64,000 bases of DNA from Ulva prolifera (Eukaryota > Chlorophyta > Ulvophyceae > Ulvales > Ulvaceae). Shown piece by piece: positions 1 through 11,659 of this stretch. The position numbers and the translations under genes are program-made. How positions within the stretch are numbered: position 1 is the first letter of the stretch; every line of letters begins with the position of its first letter. The notes beneath the pieces were generated by a model. The model saw only the letters and a program-made list of their open reading frames with translations, was not told the origin of the DNA and searched no databases. The stretch is from NCBI GenBank assembly GCA_023078555.1, contig CM041196.1, forward strand, positions 7,575,985-7,639,984. Direction: 5' to 3'.

Positions 1-101
1 ATTCACGTTGCAGTAACCTACAAGAAACACGTCCAGTCGCCAGTCTGAAAGTTTTAGCCCTTCTATTGGCTATTGAGCGTGCATGACGTCCTTTGAAGCA
101 C

Positions 102-2732
102 ATGGGGAATTCTCCAGATGACGAGGCTCTCGCCCGAGAGCTGCATCGTGAGCTCAACGTCGGGCCCAGAAGGCGCCAACGTCGGCAGGCAGCTCCCCCG
201 AACCGGTCCAACATCTCGCATAAACGTATACTGCTACTACCGTCGTGCTTGTGCTACTGTGCTTCTCATTTTCACGCTTCCAGCTCATCTGTTTGCGCTT
301 CGCCAGGTGCTCGGTCAGCTGGCTCGACGAGCAGAGATTCCACAACAAATGATGATAGTGATGAGTTCTCTGACCGAGTGATCACTCGATCCGCTCCGAA
401 GCCAGGCCAGCATGTGGGCAGCGAGCCGAAAGAAGACGGGCAGGTTGAAAGCATGCCCAAGAGCATTGACCCGTTACAACGCAGCCAGACTGCCCCCGAT
501 CCCAATACAGCAGACATTAGCACTGGCTCAGGTGTGATGAATCGTTACACACACGCTACATTGTGCACAGTGCTCTGCTGCCTGTCTCCAATGCCGACAG
601 CATCCTTCCAGCAGGTCCTGCACATGGTCTGAAGACCGCAGATCCAAACCTTCCTGTACCGAAGCCTTGTAAGCAGGGATCTATCTCTGTAGTCCCCAAA
701 TGTCACAACCCGGCGTTGGCGAGGAAGCACGGGGTGCCTTTGGTCCATAAACAGGCGACTCCCCCTAAGAGTCCACGGCACAAGAAGCCAAAGACAAGTC
801 CACCTGCAGCAGTGAAGCCGCCGAAAGATACTCACATGCCCCGACCGCCGTCTCTGCCGGTACCACATCAGTCAGCTTCTCGGCAACAACCTGTTCTGCC
901 GGCATCTCAGAAGTCCTTCGCAGATTCAAAATTGAGTCTGAGCAGTAAATTCTCAGGCAACTCGAAGGGTCCAGGACAATTGAAGCATCCTTATAGGATC
1001 ACACAAGCCAGCTCGCCGACAACGAAGTATGCAGGCCAAGACAGCACGCGCGATGAAGGGAACAATGCTACGACAGCCATGCACAAAGAAAGACCGAACC
1101 ACAGCACAATGAATTCACTCGGGTCAGAAAAACACCCGCCGCCGGTTCCTGGTCGCGGCAAGATGATTCAGTCAGGCACAGTGCCGGGCAAGGGTTCTGC
1201 TAGCGATGGGGCTGCTGCTATTGTAGTTTGCCCGACAATGAAGCTAATGGCTGATCAGCTCAAGAAGACTGCCCCTCAAAAGTCACAAAGCAAGCTGAAT
1301 GTGAGATGTTCTGTGTGCATGTCGAGGCCTGTCATGAAAATGAGTCCATTAGTAAACTCGGCTGATCATTCACAGTTGCACACCTCTGCAGGGGCAGAAG
1401 CCTGTAGTTGATGCCAAGAGCAAGACCCTCACACATGACTACACGCCCAAACTTGTTTCAGAGCAGCGACAAATGACCTCGAAATGTGGATCAGAGCCGC
1501 GCGCAAAGCTGAGTCCGATGGAGCAACAGACGGCTGTGTCTCCGCAGGCCACAGATTCTACACATGATGTAGCAGCCATGGTACATAAATCAAGGGCGAC
1601 AGCAATCAAGGTTACAGACCGAGTGCAGAATGTAGTCACTGCGGTAAAGATTGCAGGTCAATCTGCTGTGGTAGCTCAACAGACAGCCCCTGGCAGTCCC
1701 GAAACAGCGATCCCTGCGCCAAGAATTCGCCTGCCTCCACCGAAGGATGCCGCCGCCACCAAAGGGGAAACAGCTGCACCTGCACAGGTGATCCATAAAC
1801 ATGTATTGACGGCACCTGCTGTACCACCTGCAGCAGCATCTCCTGCACGGACAGGAGGAATGTTTGCTCCTGTAGCTCCGAGCGCAACAGCATCTCGTTC
1901 AGATGAACGCATGCAAGCAGCACCCCCCCCACAGACAGAAAGTCCACATGCTGCCAGCATTGATCAGGGCAGGCTAGATATTGCAAGTGCAGGCAGCACA
2001 CCCCGTGCACCGGAATCACATCAAATCAGTGCCTCTGGCGCTTCACAGCAGCGGAATTTGCATGGTTCTGCAAATGATGCAGCGAATGCAGGCGCAGCTG
2101 GTCGCAACCATGACCTTGACAATGTTAATGATGGGTCAGGGGCTGCACTGCCACAAGCTGCACAGATCAAGGTACTCTTTTGTGGCGGTGCTGTGGTCAC
2201 TCTCCAGCACTTCTCCACCGCATTTGTCGATGCATGCTGATGCACATGGATGTGTAACAGTGAAGGATAGTTCTTGCATCTGCAGACAGAGATGCACGAC
2301 GGCGGACCCGCACGGGCACTTGGCTCAAGCATAGTGGCCAAAAATGAAGCATTTGACTTGATGAACCTATGCCCTGCGCGTACGTCCCACATGCAGGTGA
2401 GTCAACCTCTGTGCCGCAAATACCTCATCGTTATTTGACACGCAGATTCCGAAGTGGGGAGTCTTCTGTGTCAAGAGACTGGAAGTGGCTTCTGTGTCTG
2501 GCTCCGGGTTGATGACATTTCATCGCGTGCACAGCTGCGAACAGCGCTAAGCACGCTGTATCCAGGTGCTCAAGCCGCAAGCATTGAGTGCTCTGAGCTA
2601 GAAGTTACTTTGGTGAATCTGCGAGGCAAGCAGTACTTCCATTTCCCCGCACACGCCGAATTCGCATTGCAAGGAAATGTGGCCTGGCAAGAAGCAATGG
2701 CACAAGCTACACACATGCTTCTGACTGTGTAG
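102..2732 (+). CDS. Disordered basic protein with possible PB1-like C-terminus
   Basis: Multi-exon gene, not recognised by family. The ATG at 102 opens a short charged helix-like segment (DDEALARELHRELN) followed by an Arg-rich stretch. Two long Ser/Pro/Lys/Ala-rich exons follow (about 563-1316 and 1397-2170), which look intrinsically disordered and nuclear. One junction is clear: donor GTGAGA after SQSKLN near 1301, acceptor CTCTGCAG before GQKPVVDAK near 1397, phase 0. A further short exon (about 2287-2396, TEMHDGGPARALG) leads to the last exon ending at the stop at 2730-2732. The final about 75 residues (from GFCVWLRVDD to WQEAMAQATHMLLTV) are ordered, and their shape resembles a PB1 domain of the AUX/IAA-ARF kind, ending in the W-x-E-x-M pattern. 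That resemblance is by eye only. The splice into the last exon is uncertain because two frames are possible. Confidence 0.55.
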
Positions 2733-3242
2733 GCTTCCGTGTAAACTACTAGTCCTATACCGCAGGCGTGTTGAAGCATCTCACCAGAACAATCCAGTTG
2801 TGTCAGTTGATGGTCTGACTTTGCAATGTTCTCCTACATGCCGCCAATCTACCTACGGCCTCCTGAATCCCAAAAACTGTACCTTGTGGATCCCGTGTCC
2901 TGCCATGTCCAGTACTTTCAGTCAGCGCCTGTAGTGGGATAGAGACAAGTGAACAAGTAGGATTCGGGAGGCTGTCTGATGTGCAGCATCGTTGCTCCAT
3001 GCGTTTGGTCTAGTGTAGTAACGACAAAGCTCCAGACCATGTCAGGCGCTGCTCACGTCAGTGATGCCTTTGCATTTGCAAAAGGAACCACGCAGATGAT
3101 TCAAGGAACACAACAACTGTGCTTGAAAGTACTACACGTGATACTTGATATCAGACCCACACATCTGCCATCATGAGAGCACTTTCTCTAACAGTTCAGC
3201 GTGTCCTCAGCATCGAGACAACACACATCGCCTCGCTTATAA
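2733..3242. other. Convergent 3' intergenic region
   Basis: About 510 bases between the stop of the upstream + strand gene and the stop of NOM1 on the - strand. It should hold both 3' untranslated regions. Small open frames are present on both strands but none shows conserved sequence. I see no repeat or RNA gene. Confidence 0.5.
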
Positions 3243-6200
3243 TCATTTCACAGCTTTCAAAACCATTTCTGCAGTTTGAATGCGGAGCAGGAGGAAGTCC
3301 CGTTCATCGCTTGGGTCAACGTTTGCCAGCCATGGACCCATGTTGTCCCTTATGAAGCTGTGAAGACTGCTTCTGAGTTCTGCATTGTGCAGCTTTGAAA
3401 ACAGAATCTGGATTTCGCTATCACTCTTCAAGTCGAGCAGTAAGCGCTGCAGGCAGTATCGACAGAACAGTGCACTGCGCTTGCTTGGTTGCTGGAGCTC
3501 CAGGACCTTCAAAACGCTCAATGGTAGACCCTGCACCAGGTAGCCAGCCAACTCAGATCATATTTGACCGGAGAGAGCCAACTGAATTCTATGTAACCTC
3601 CGGTCAACACAAGAATGCGGTAGTTTACCTGTCTTGCCAGCAGATGGGCAAGCAATGAAGCCAGGTTGGTAGCTTGCCTAGCATTGAGCTCAGGGACTCT
3701 TCGCGCTTGATCTTGAACTGCAAACTGGAAGCTACTCCTGTAAGCCTTGCCGTGAGAGAGGAGTTCAGATGCAACATGAGCATAGAACGGATTCCAGCGC
3801 TCTTCTTGCATGCAGCAATGCATCAGAACATGCGCAATGTCACGTGCCGCTGTTGCTTTTAATGGAAGACGCATAAGCCGCTCAACAGCATCCATCTGCA
3901 CATTGGGAAGCCTGAGGGACGGAACACAGTGCCGAACGCTCCACAGCAGAAGCAGATTTTGATGAAGAGCTGGAGCACACATTGTCATCAGCAGACATCA
4001 AGACACAAAAAATGGCCCTCCGGATATCGGTGTTCATGCGCTGCTGTGATGCCAACTGCAAAAGGGCACTGGACTCCGGGTGCAACGAAACAGCGACTAC
4101 AGGTTGTGCCATATCTTGGACTTGCCCGGAGACATCACTTGCGTGTGGGAGCCACCAGGTGCCTCGATGGTCACCAGAGCACAGCTGCACAAATGTCTCA
4201 GTCACCTGCGCTACTACAACACGGTACACATCCCTTGATTACGCTCTTATGTAGAACATGCGACATCAGGTGTGCAGAGCCTGCACCTGTGGCCACGTGA
4301 TGTAATGAAGTGCCATGGCATCCGCATTGCAATCTCTGAGCTGTTTCAGAGTTGCGGGCGGCACCGTTGCTTCTAGTCCTACATGCCCACCCATGTTCTT
4401 GCGCTTGCGGTTGTTCTTCAAATCAACAATTAGCTCCAGCATGAGCCGCGCTCGCTGACTAAGTGAATTGCTTGCCTTCAGTGTCGCAGACTTTGCGTGC
4501 ACACTTTCGATCAAAGCCTTCATGCCGACGGCATCATCGCTGCGCAGCTGATACCCCACCGTCTGGAGAACAAGCAAAACCAAATGCACATCACTGTCTG
4601 TGAATTCTTGTTTAAGATGTTCCAGTAAGCTATAAATGACCCTGCTTCCTACATGAAACAATGAGATAGTGGAACTACAAGCAAAAACAGTGCATCTTCC
4701 AGGCGTTCATGTTGGTCCAGTACGATCATGTCAGGAGTGTCTCATTGGCAGTACATCAAGGCCCAACAGTAGACAGCACATGAAGCGCACCTATCCCCTT
4801 ACATAAGTACACACAGCACACGACCCGAATAGTATTCGATGATGCGATACTATCGCCCCCGACTCTTGATTTTTCCAATCCATGTGCAAGTGCCAACATG
4901 ACCTTTGCGAGCAGCTCCTGCGTGTTAGACAGTGCAGATACCATGACGATCAGGCATGCCATCACAGCTGCAAACTGGTCAGCTGCTCGTGGACCCTCTT
5001 CCAGTGCCTGCAAGAATCGAACACCATGCGACATGCAGTCCGGCACCATTAAATTGCGCAAACATGCGCGTATGCTTCTTTGATCAATAATTTACGATGG
5101 TACAAGCTCACCTGCATCAATGCCTGCACAATTGTCTCAATGACAAGGTATCTTGGCATGCTCCCGAATAGTGATGAGATCTCAGACGCGATTCCCATGA
5201 GATTTGATGCAGCTACCCGGTTGAATAATTTTCTGATCTGCCTTTGAGCTGCAGTTTGTTCTGAGTCTTGTGCTCTGTGCAGTTCTGTGTGTTCCGTTGA
5301 TTTCACAGTGCCGCGCAGTGCTGGTGGGACATACTTCTTGGATTGTGGCCTTGATTCGGCTCTATCCTGGTCCCCCTGCTGGATTATGTCCTGACCGGCC
5401 AAAGATCCAGTGCCTTGACGCTTGCAGCCGGAGTCTGAAGGCAATGGGATGTCTCCACGACTTCCGTCGCCTGTGCGAGGAACTTGGTCTGCAACGTGTG
5501 CACTCCGCACAGGCCTCCGTGACATATCCTTGCTTGGCGATTCTTCACGTTCTTCAGAATCTGCGATTCACAAGGACAGCGCTTATTTCGGTATCACCAA
5601 CATGATTTCCAAGCAGGTCATGATGCCTTACGGAGCTGGCATGAAACCAAATTGTGCATAGCATGGGAATCACCTACACCATCCTGATTCAGGACCTTGT
5701 CTGAAATGGACTGCAACGCTGCTTCATCAATAATCCCGCTTATGCCTTTGCTAATGCTGCTGGTGTCACCTGAAGCCTCAGCGCCTGCATCGCTGCCATC
5801 ACCGACGTCTCCCATAGCAAAGAATCCAGGATCGTCGCTACCAATCGAGTACTCCTCCGCGGGTAGCTGGGGCACGCTTGGGGTTCCCCCTGGCGCACTC
5901 CCATTAAGGTCCTCAAAACCTGCCAAAAGAGCGTCTAGCCCATCATCTGGTCCTGTTCGCGACTGGCCCTGCATTGGGAGATCAATGACTGCAAGCCTCT
6001 AGCGGTGTAGATGCTTGCCAGAATATCTTAAAGAGCTACACAGAATCGCACATTTTTCAACTTCAGTTTTTTGGCAAGCATAGATTGCATCTGAATTTCA
6101 GCATCTATACTATCAGGGATGGAGGCTGCTTTATCCGGTCTCGCTCTCTCGTTGACAGGCGACAGTTTTGCTGAGCTGCGTGCTGAGGCTACATTGTCTT

Positions 6201-6489
6201 TCTTATCACTGCCCTGCATGCGCATTTGGGACTCGAACACGGATGCCTACGACACGAACACGCTTGAGCTGGACGAGCGCAGCCATGGGGAATTTGGCAA
6301 CTTGCGGGGCAGGCATTGCTTAGATTTCTGCACGCCGGAGCAATGGCATGCCTTCACATTGCGAGGTCGTGCAACAGCACACCCAAGCTCTTTCACGAGA
6401 GCTCTGGGCAGTTGCGGACGACGTTGCGCTTTGCTCCGGCGACCAGGCAACGTGCTCTTCGCTTTCCGTTTTCTCTGATCCGCTGGCAT
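3243..6489 (-). CDS. NOM1: NOM1/SGD1 nucleolar MIF4G-MA3 protein
   Basis: Nucleolar protein needed in the NOM1/SGD1 family for small-subunit rRNA processing. Several exons on the - strand. The ATG at 6489 (MPADQRKRKAKS) gives a basic N-terminus; exon 1 ends at 6397 at a phase-0 donor (GTGAAAG) and exon 2 starts at 6246 after CGTAG. An acidic linker (about 5974-5618) is followed by the family hallmark KYVPPALR and the MIF4G helices (about 5525-4266, including QTVGYQLRSDDAVGMKALI). The MA3 domain lies at about 4050-3520, with ASQQRMNTDIRRAIFCVLMS and later ERWNPFYAHVASELL. The last exon (3551-3243) starts GLPLSVLKVLEL as in animal and yeast homologues. Domain order is complete. It is divergent with the next gene, about 470 bases away. 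Confidence 0.9.
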
Positions 6490-6959
6490 GTTTCTGGCCA
6501 CCGATGGGTCTCATCCACTGGGTTTTCACCCGCTGCGCAACTGCGTGCTATGGTCGTGTGCCACCGAGTGAATTCGAGTTGCGAATAAACAAAAGGTCGT
6601 GCTGCACACCAAGGCTGAATATCGGCAGGTACATGCTTCCCCTGGCGTCCTGCCACAGTTTGCAGATGGCCTAGGCTGCGGGCCGCGGCGCCGGAAACGA
6701 CCGAGCTCTCTGCATTCCCCATCGCGTTGCCCCTCTAGCTACCAGTCAGGCAAAGTTCCATTCGTCACTCGCATCCATGATCGCATTCCGATCACAACGG
6801 CATCTGCGGGCAGCCTGATTCATGCCTGGATTAATGTTGTGGGGTCGCTCCGTAAGTCCGAGAAATCCGCCGAGTCCTGCTGGCTTCGCTAATCACGCTC
6901 CAGCGACCTGCAAACGCCTTGGTGAACGTCGTCTGTTTTCTTACAGCTATTCTGTTGTC
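6490..6959. promoter_or_regulatory. Divergent 5' region, NOM1 / PAC1-like
   Basis: About 470 bases between the NOM1 ATG (6489, - strand) and the proposed + strand start near 6960. A possible acceptor (TTCTTACAG) ends at 6946, so a 5' exon of the right-hand gene may lie inside this stretch. Open frames on both strands here show no family I know. No core promoter motif is convincing. Confidence 0.35.
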
Positions 6960-8382
6960 ATGGATGACTATGCCGGTATGCTGCCATCATGATCGCATGT
7001 TGCAGCACCCGGCGTGTCGTGTCACTGGACCAGCTGGGAGGTCAAGCTGACATGGATCATTAATAGCGAACGCACAGCATCCACATCTGATCCGCCTGCA
7101 GATGACGCTGTTATGCGCATGGCAACAGAGGAGGAAGAAGCTGGAGCCGAAATACTGGCAGCCAAGCTCGCGGAATCTGCGCTGGTGATGGTGATCAATC
7201 CTCGCTTTGAGTTGGCATATTGTGCCCTTCATTCACGTGGTGGAGAGAAACTAATCCGTCAGCTTGCTGGTATGCTTGAAAGCACGAGTTTTTGCTTACC
7301 CGTGACACTACTGACCCGCTTCAGAGATGCAGGTCAATCGCAACATTGCTTGCGTTCCAGTTCAAGTGGGCGCACTCATACACAGCTACAGCCACGTAGG
7401 AAGTATCCTTTTGAAAGACATTCAAGGAGACTTGGAAATGATTGGTAGCTTGGCATTGCCATCCTCCAGAGTGTCTGTAGTGCGCTCGACTACATCAGGC
7501 GCCATTGCCGCTTCTTTCGTCCATCAGCAGCAACCGCCGTCAGGTGACGCACACATCATTTCGAACCTCTCTGTGCACGGATTGCAATGTGAATGTCTGG
7601 TGCAGATGCGTACCATGCTGGAAGCCGGGCATATCTTGTTGACGTCAAGTGCCACTTTGCAGGAGGACCAGCAACAGTCTTTGTGCCATGCGACCTTTTG
7701 ATCCCTCCAGAAGCTTCGGTGATGTACACGAAGGCATTGCTGTCAATGGTGGCTCCAGAGATCATCATATGTATCACAGACATGCCACAGGAAGCCCTGA
7801 TGCAATGCTCATGCAACAGCTCAAATGACGACTTTTATCAGCTTCCTAATTCCAAAGCTACAGAATTAAATGTGCATGCGGGAGCAATTCCGCGGCTGCC
7901 GCCTGGATGTATAATGACTGGATGCTCAGCTGCATTATTGTGTGCTGCAGAGGTGTGATCAACTCCGAAACTCACATGCAGAATGGAATGGCCAGATCCA
8001 CATTATTGGACACCAAAATGGCAGGCCCGTGTAAATTGGCTTGCAATGTCATGTGGCATGCCACCTGCGGCTGCATTATGCTGATGTGACTTGCAGTGTG
8101 GCCCAATGTGAAGCCTTTGAAACCAGACATGTATCTCTGTAAAACGAGTTTTATTGATTGCAGGCGAGAGGGGTTCCAGCAGTTGCATGCTGTCATGTAC
8201 AGCATCAAGCGTTTGCACCAGTTTCAAAAGCACAGGTGGTGCAGGTGTCAGGCCTGATTGACTCCATTTTGAGCTCAGGTCCAGATGGAGCAGCTGCTGC
8301 GCATCAATTGCAATTGCATGAAGCTGCAGCGAATGCTATAGCTGGTCTTGCGTTGATGGATGCACCACGGGTATATGTGTAA
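6960..8382 (+). CDS. Proteasome assembly chaperone 1-like protein
   Basis: Probable PAC1/PSMG1 homologue, a cytosolic chaperone that with PAC2 templates the 20S proteasome alpha ring. Seen in sequence: an acidic stretch (ATEEEEAGAEILAAKLAE), a beta-strand-like segment ALVMVINPRFELAYCALHS, then DVKCHFAGGPATVFVPCDLL, LLSMVAPEIIICITDMP, RLPPGCIMTGCSAALL, and in the last exon ARGVPAVACCHVQHQ, with the stop at 8380-8382. The order and spacing of these blocks match human PSMG1 (FIIAIGNNAVAFLSS, the segment ending ITILTCRHV, then DLPAAVLSYCQVWKIPAILYL). This is remembered alignment, not a search. At least four exons; donors at about 7272 and 7954 are visible. The start is tentative: ATG at 6960 is followed by a donor after 13 coding bases, so an upstream exon is equally possible. 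Confidence 0.5.
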
Positions 8383-8663
8383 CAATTGCGTTAATAAACC
8401 CAAGCACTGTGTCGAGTCCTTGACATCAGTTGAGGCCCAGCAAGGTATTCAACAGTGCTGTACTGCACAGATGCATGCAGGGATGCAATTCAAAATGTGA
8501 TACCGAAACATCCTGCGACATGGGGTATTCACGCAAATCCCTCCGAAAGCCTGAGGATTGTAAGTGATGTTACGGATTGCCAATGTGTCCACTGCACAGT
8601 CGATGCCCTCTTTAGGATACGGCTCAGTAAGTTATCCAAAAGTTCAGGAAGTCCAGATTTCCT
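8383..8663. other. Convergent 3' region
   Basis: About 280 bases between the PAC1-like stop and the stop of the F420-ligase-like gene (- strand, 8664). No coding signal seen. It carries the sequence TAGGATACGGCTCAGTAA at 8615-8632, close to a sequence inside the 33-35 kb repeat zone, but an isolated 18-mer match is near chance level. Confidence 0.4.
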
Positions 8664-10980
8664 TTACTTGTACAGTGCAGCATCTGAGCCAACTTGTATG
8701 GAGGAACGAGCTTTTCCACCAGCCTGAGACCAGCAAGCCGCTTCTGTGGGCTCGTGTTCTGATGTTCACAAATGCTACTAAGCATCGTTACTTACCACAG
8801 TGAAGACCTCGTACAATCAGAAGGGGTGTCTGCTCATTGCCATTCCCCCCAGGATTGTGCATGATTGCGCACTTGAGGTCCTCTGGGTCAATGGATCTTG
8901 AATGGCTGAGAATTGAAACACCACCTGTAGAGCTTTCGTATTTTCCTATGGACTACAGAATTGCATATGGTGACATAGCTGTGATGAGATCCAAAATACA
9001 GTCATTGTATAACAGTGGATCCACACCCGTGGTTTTGGAGAGATCGTTCACATCAACAATAGCTACCTGTAGTCCTGTACGTTCCTGGACAGAAATGGAT
9101 CGATCACTCGAGTACTATTCGACACCATGGCCTGTGGAACGATGTCACTCAAAGCTCACCTCGATATCATGTACAACAGTACATGGATGTGTGGGTCCAA
9201 AGACAACAAACCTATCATATGGCGCCAAAGTGCCTGTCAGGTCATCGATGGCGGTTGCAGCTCTGCCAACCACTTTGTAGAATACTCCACCAATCCCAAT
9301 CAACCTGGCCAAAGTTCCAAGCACGAGTGCCAGAGCAACACGAAATTTTCCAACCAGGCATATCGCAGCTTGCAGGCCGCAAGCAGAGGCCATGCTGGAC
9401 AGAGGAGAAAAGAGCCTACATCCCAAGCGCGCCAGCCAACATGGACGCAGTGCTTTGTAATGCCTCCAGCGCCCCTGCATCACACGCAACCTGTCGTACG
9501 GGGGTTTTCTACGTACAGGGGCTGAATATGTATGGATCCAGGGCGGGGTGCGAACGGATTCCACTGACCTGCATAATTGCCACGGCTGATTCTGCAATGC
9601 ACACAATTGTGCCATCTTGTGACCTCGCAGCCTCAGCTGCATAAGCCTCAACCACCGAAGCCTGCAGGAGGGCACTGTCAGCAGGAGCTACAATTCACGC
9701 AATAGTGTGTAGTTTTGGGCGCATCGGAACTCCACTGGATCATCCAGGTGGCACAGCAGGTGAGTTGTGATCGGCAGCGTCTCTGCTCCAGCCATATGAG
9801 GACAGGGTGACCAATTTATATTTTCGGGATCTGGCCTGGGGGGACATTTTATTGGCAGGACAACGTCCTGACGCTGCTGATCCACTCCATGTGCTCCATA
9901 TACATCAATTTCCAGCTGAATCCATAAATCAGTCATGTATGTCAATGTTGTGCCTGTGCCAACCAATTGTTTCTCCAACTCAGGCTTCCCACAATTACCA
10001 CTACAGACATTTGCAAGTCCTGAGTGCAGCTGCAGGACAGGAGTCACACCTTCAAAGGTCATATGCACAGGTATGTGGATTGCCTCGTCTGCCCGCAGAA
10101 TGGGCACAGTCGGAGCGCCCCATTCTGAATCCAAAAGAACTTCAGGACTGACGTGTCGACAGAGAGACGTGGTCTGTGATTCACCAATATATGTGTTCTG
10201 CACCACGTTTCTGGAAGACAGCGGCCAGGCATGCTTTGACAACAGCTTTGCACTGCATTGTACCTGATAAAGTTCACCGCTTAAATGTTGATCAAACAGA
10301 TGAAGCAGCCTCAGCAACGGCACGATGCATGTTTATTTCAGTTCCATGTCTCAAAGGCGAGGCAAGATGAAGTTCACCTCAGGAATGAATAACTCTTGGC
10401 CAGGTGTCAGGCTTGAAACCCTGCATCATCGAGGTAGACTCATTGAGTCGAACAAATGAACAAAAACAAAGGGTACTGCCTTATAGATGATGGCAACACA
10501 CGCACACCTTATGCTTCCTGTTACAATCCATTTGTAGGTTGAATAATCCACGTCCCACAGTCCGCGACTGATATGTACAAGGCGATCTTCATGTGGGAGA
10601 ACGCTGCTCTTCTCCTGCACACACTATTGAGACATGATGCCCGCCCGACGCCTACACCAAGAAAGCTAGATAATTAGTTTACTGTGCGGCCAAGTGTGAT
10701 TTGCTTTCATGCTCAAGTGTCTGCGAAGAAGTCCCAGAGAGTCCCCTGCGGCTAGGATTGACGCATGAAAAGGCAGCAGTGAACATACATCAATGCTCCG
10801 ATTCTTTAGGCAAGCTGGAAGGATGCAGGTACTTCCGGATCTTGGTCTTGTAGCCCCAACTGCGCTTTGTATACGCTGGGCCCCGGGACTTGTCTTCCGC
10901 TGGATCTCCACACCGACCACGCGCGCAGTTGTTGATGGAGTTGGAACGATTCCATTCCGATAGCACACAGCGAACCGCAT
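8664..10980 (-). CDS. F420-0:gamma-glutamyl ligase-like protein, probably plastid
   Basis: Eukaryotic copy of a cyanobacterial-type F420-0:gamma-glutamyl ligase-like family. The ATG at 10980 gives a basic, Thr/Ser-rich leader (MRFAVCYRNGIVPTPSTTAR) like a transit peptide; assigning this exon to the gene is inference. Downstream exons read LTPGQELFIPEVNFILPRL (about 10420-10360), then a long exon with HIPVHMTFEGVTPVLQLHS, KQLVGTGTTLTYMTDLWIQL, DVVLPIKCPPRPDP and THLLCHLDDP. Next come EAARSQDGTIVCIAESAVAI, GRWRHYKALRPCWLARL, then the signature GVFYKVVGRAATAIDDLTGT and LAPYDRFVVFGP. The end reads GLQVAIVDVNDLS and NPGGNGNEQTPLLIV, with a TAA at 8664-8666. Frames shift between exons with matching splice phase. 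The reaction in algae is not established; cyanobacterial relatives are annotated by similarity to CofE, which adds glutamate to F420-0. Confidence 0.75.
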
Positions 10981-11659
10981 CAATGTCGCTTCACCAGCGC
11001 AATTCTAACTCTGTTCAGCTTGGTCGCAATACAAAATCCGATCACGTTCGTTATTGGTCGACTGAGAACCGGGAGTCCTAACAAACTGCAAATTCGCGTA
11101 GCTCGGCCCTCCTGAAATGTGTCAAAGCTTCGTCTAGGCACGAAGCCCAACTTTGGCCGTCATCACGGTGGGGCACTGGTCCGCAAGGAGCTCGTTGAGC
11201 TTCATAACGGAGCCACGTGGTTACAAGTGCAAAGTGCCGACGCCATGCAACATATCAATTGGGTCCAAGCCTGCATTTGAAGGCAATAAAAGAGCTACTT
11301 AAACAATATCAATGTCGCAGTGACATGCTGAAGCCCGGTCAGCGGTCTTCATGGGAGCCGCTGAGTGATCAACAAATGCAGCCAGAAGCAGATCTAGGCC
11401 CACCTGATCCTTGGCTACATGACTCAAAAGACCGGCGTGTATTAGGTGTCAGCGTCACTAAAGCCCAACACACACCAACCTTACCAAAAACCAGGACATG
11501 CAGGAGCAGAGGAAGATGTTACTGCCAACTCAGCCATGCTTAAAAACAAACAATGCATGATACCTCTACACAATACGCGCTCGGAAAATCGCTCACAACA
11601 CAGCTCTTGAAGTGTTGGTCCTGCAAAGGCATACTCCTGCATACCAGTGCGCGGGCACA
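10981..11659. other. Promoter of F420-ligase-like gene and 3' region of ATX
   Basis: About 680 bases between the start of one - strand gene and the stop of the next. Both are read in the same direction, so this holds the ATX 3' end and the promoter of the downstream gene. An open frame on the + strand (11217-11543) has no recognisable sequence and is probably chance. Confidence 0.4.

Noticed and set aside
6393-6722. 110-codon frame on the - strand overlapping the NOM1 start
   Set aside because: It lies across the NOM1 promoter and first intron in another frame and shows no conserved sequence.
8615-8666. Similarity of TAGGATACGGCTCAGTAA and following bases to 34694-34734
   Set aside because: An 18-mer with one mismatch is near chance level in a window this size and the rest aligns only with gaps; a true repeat copy is not shown.
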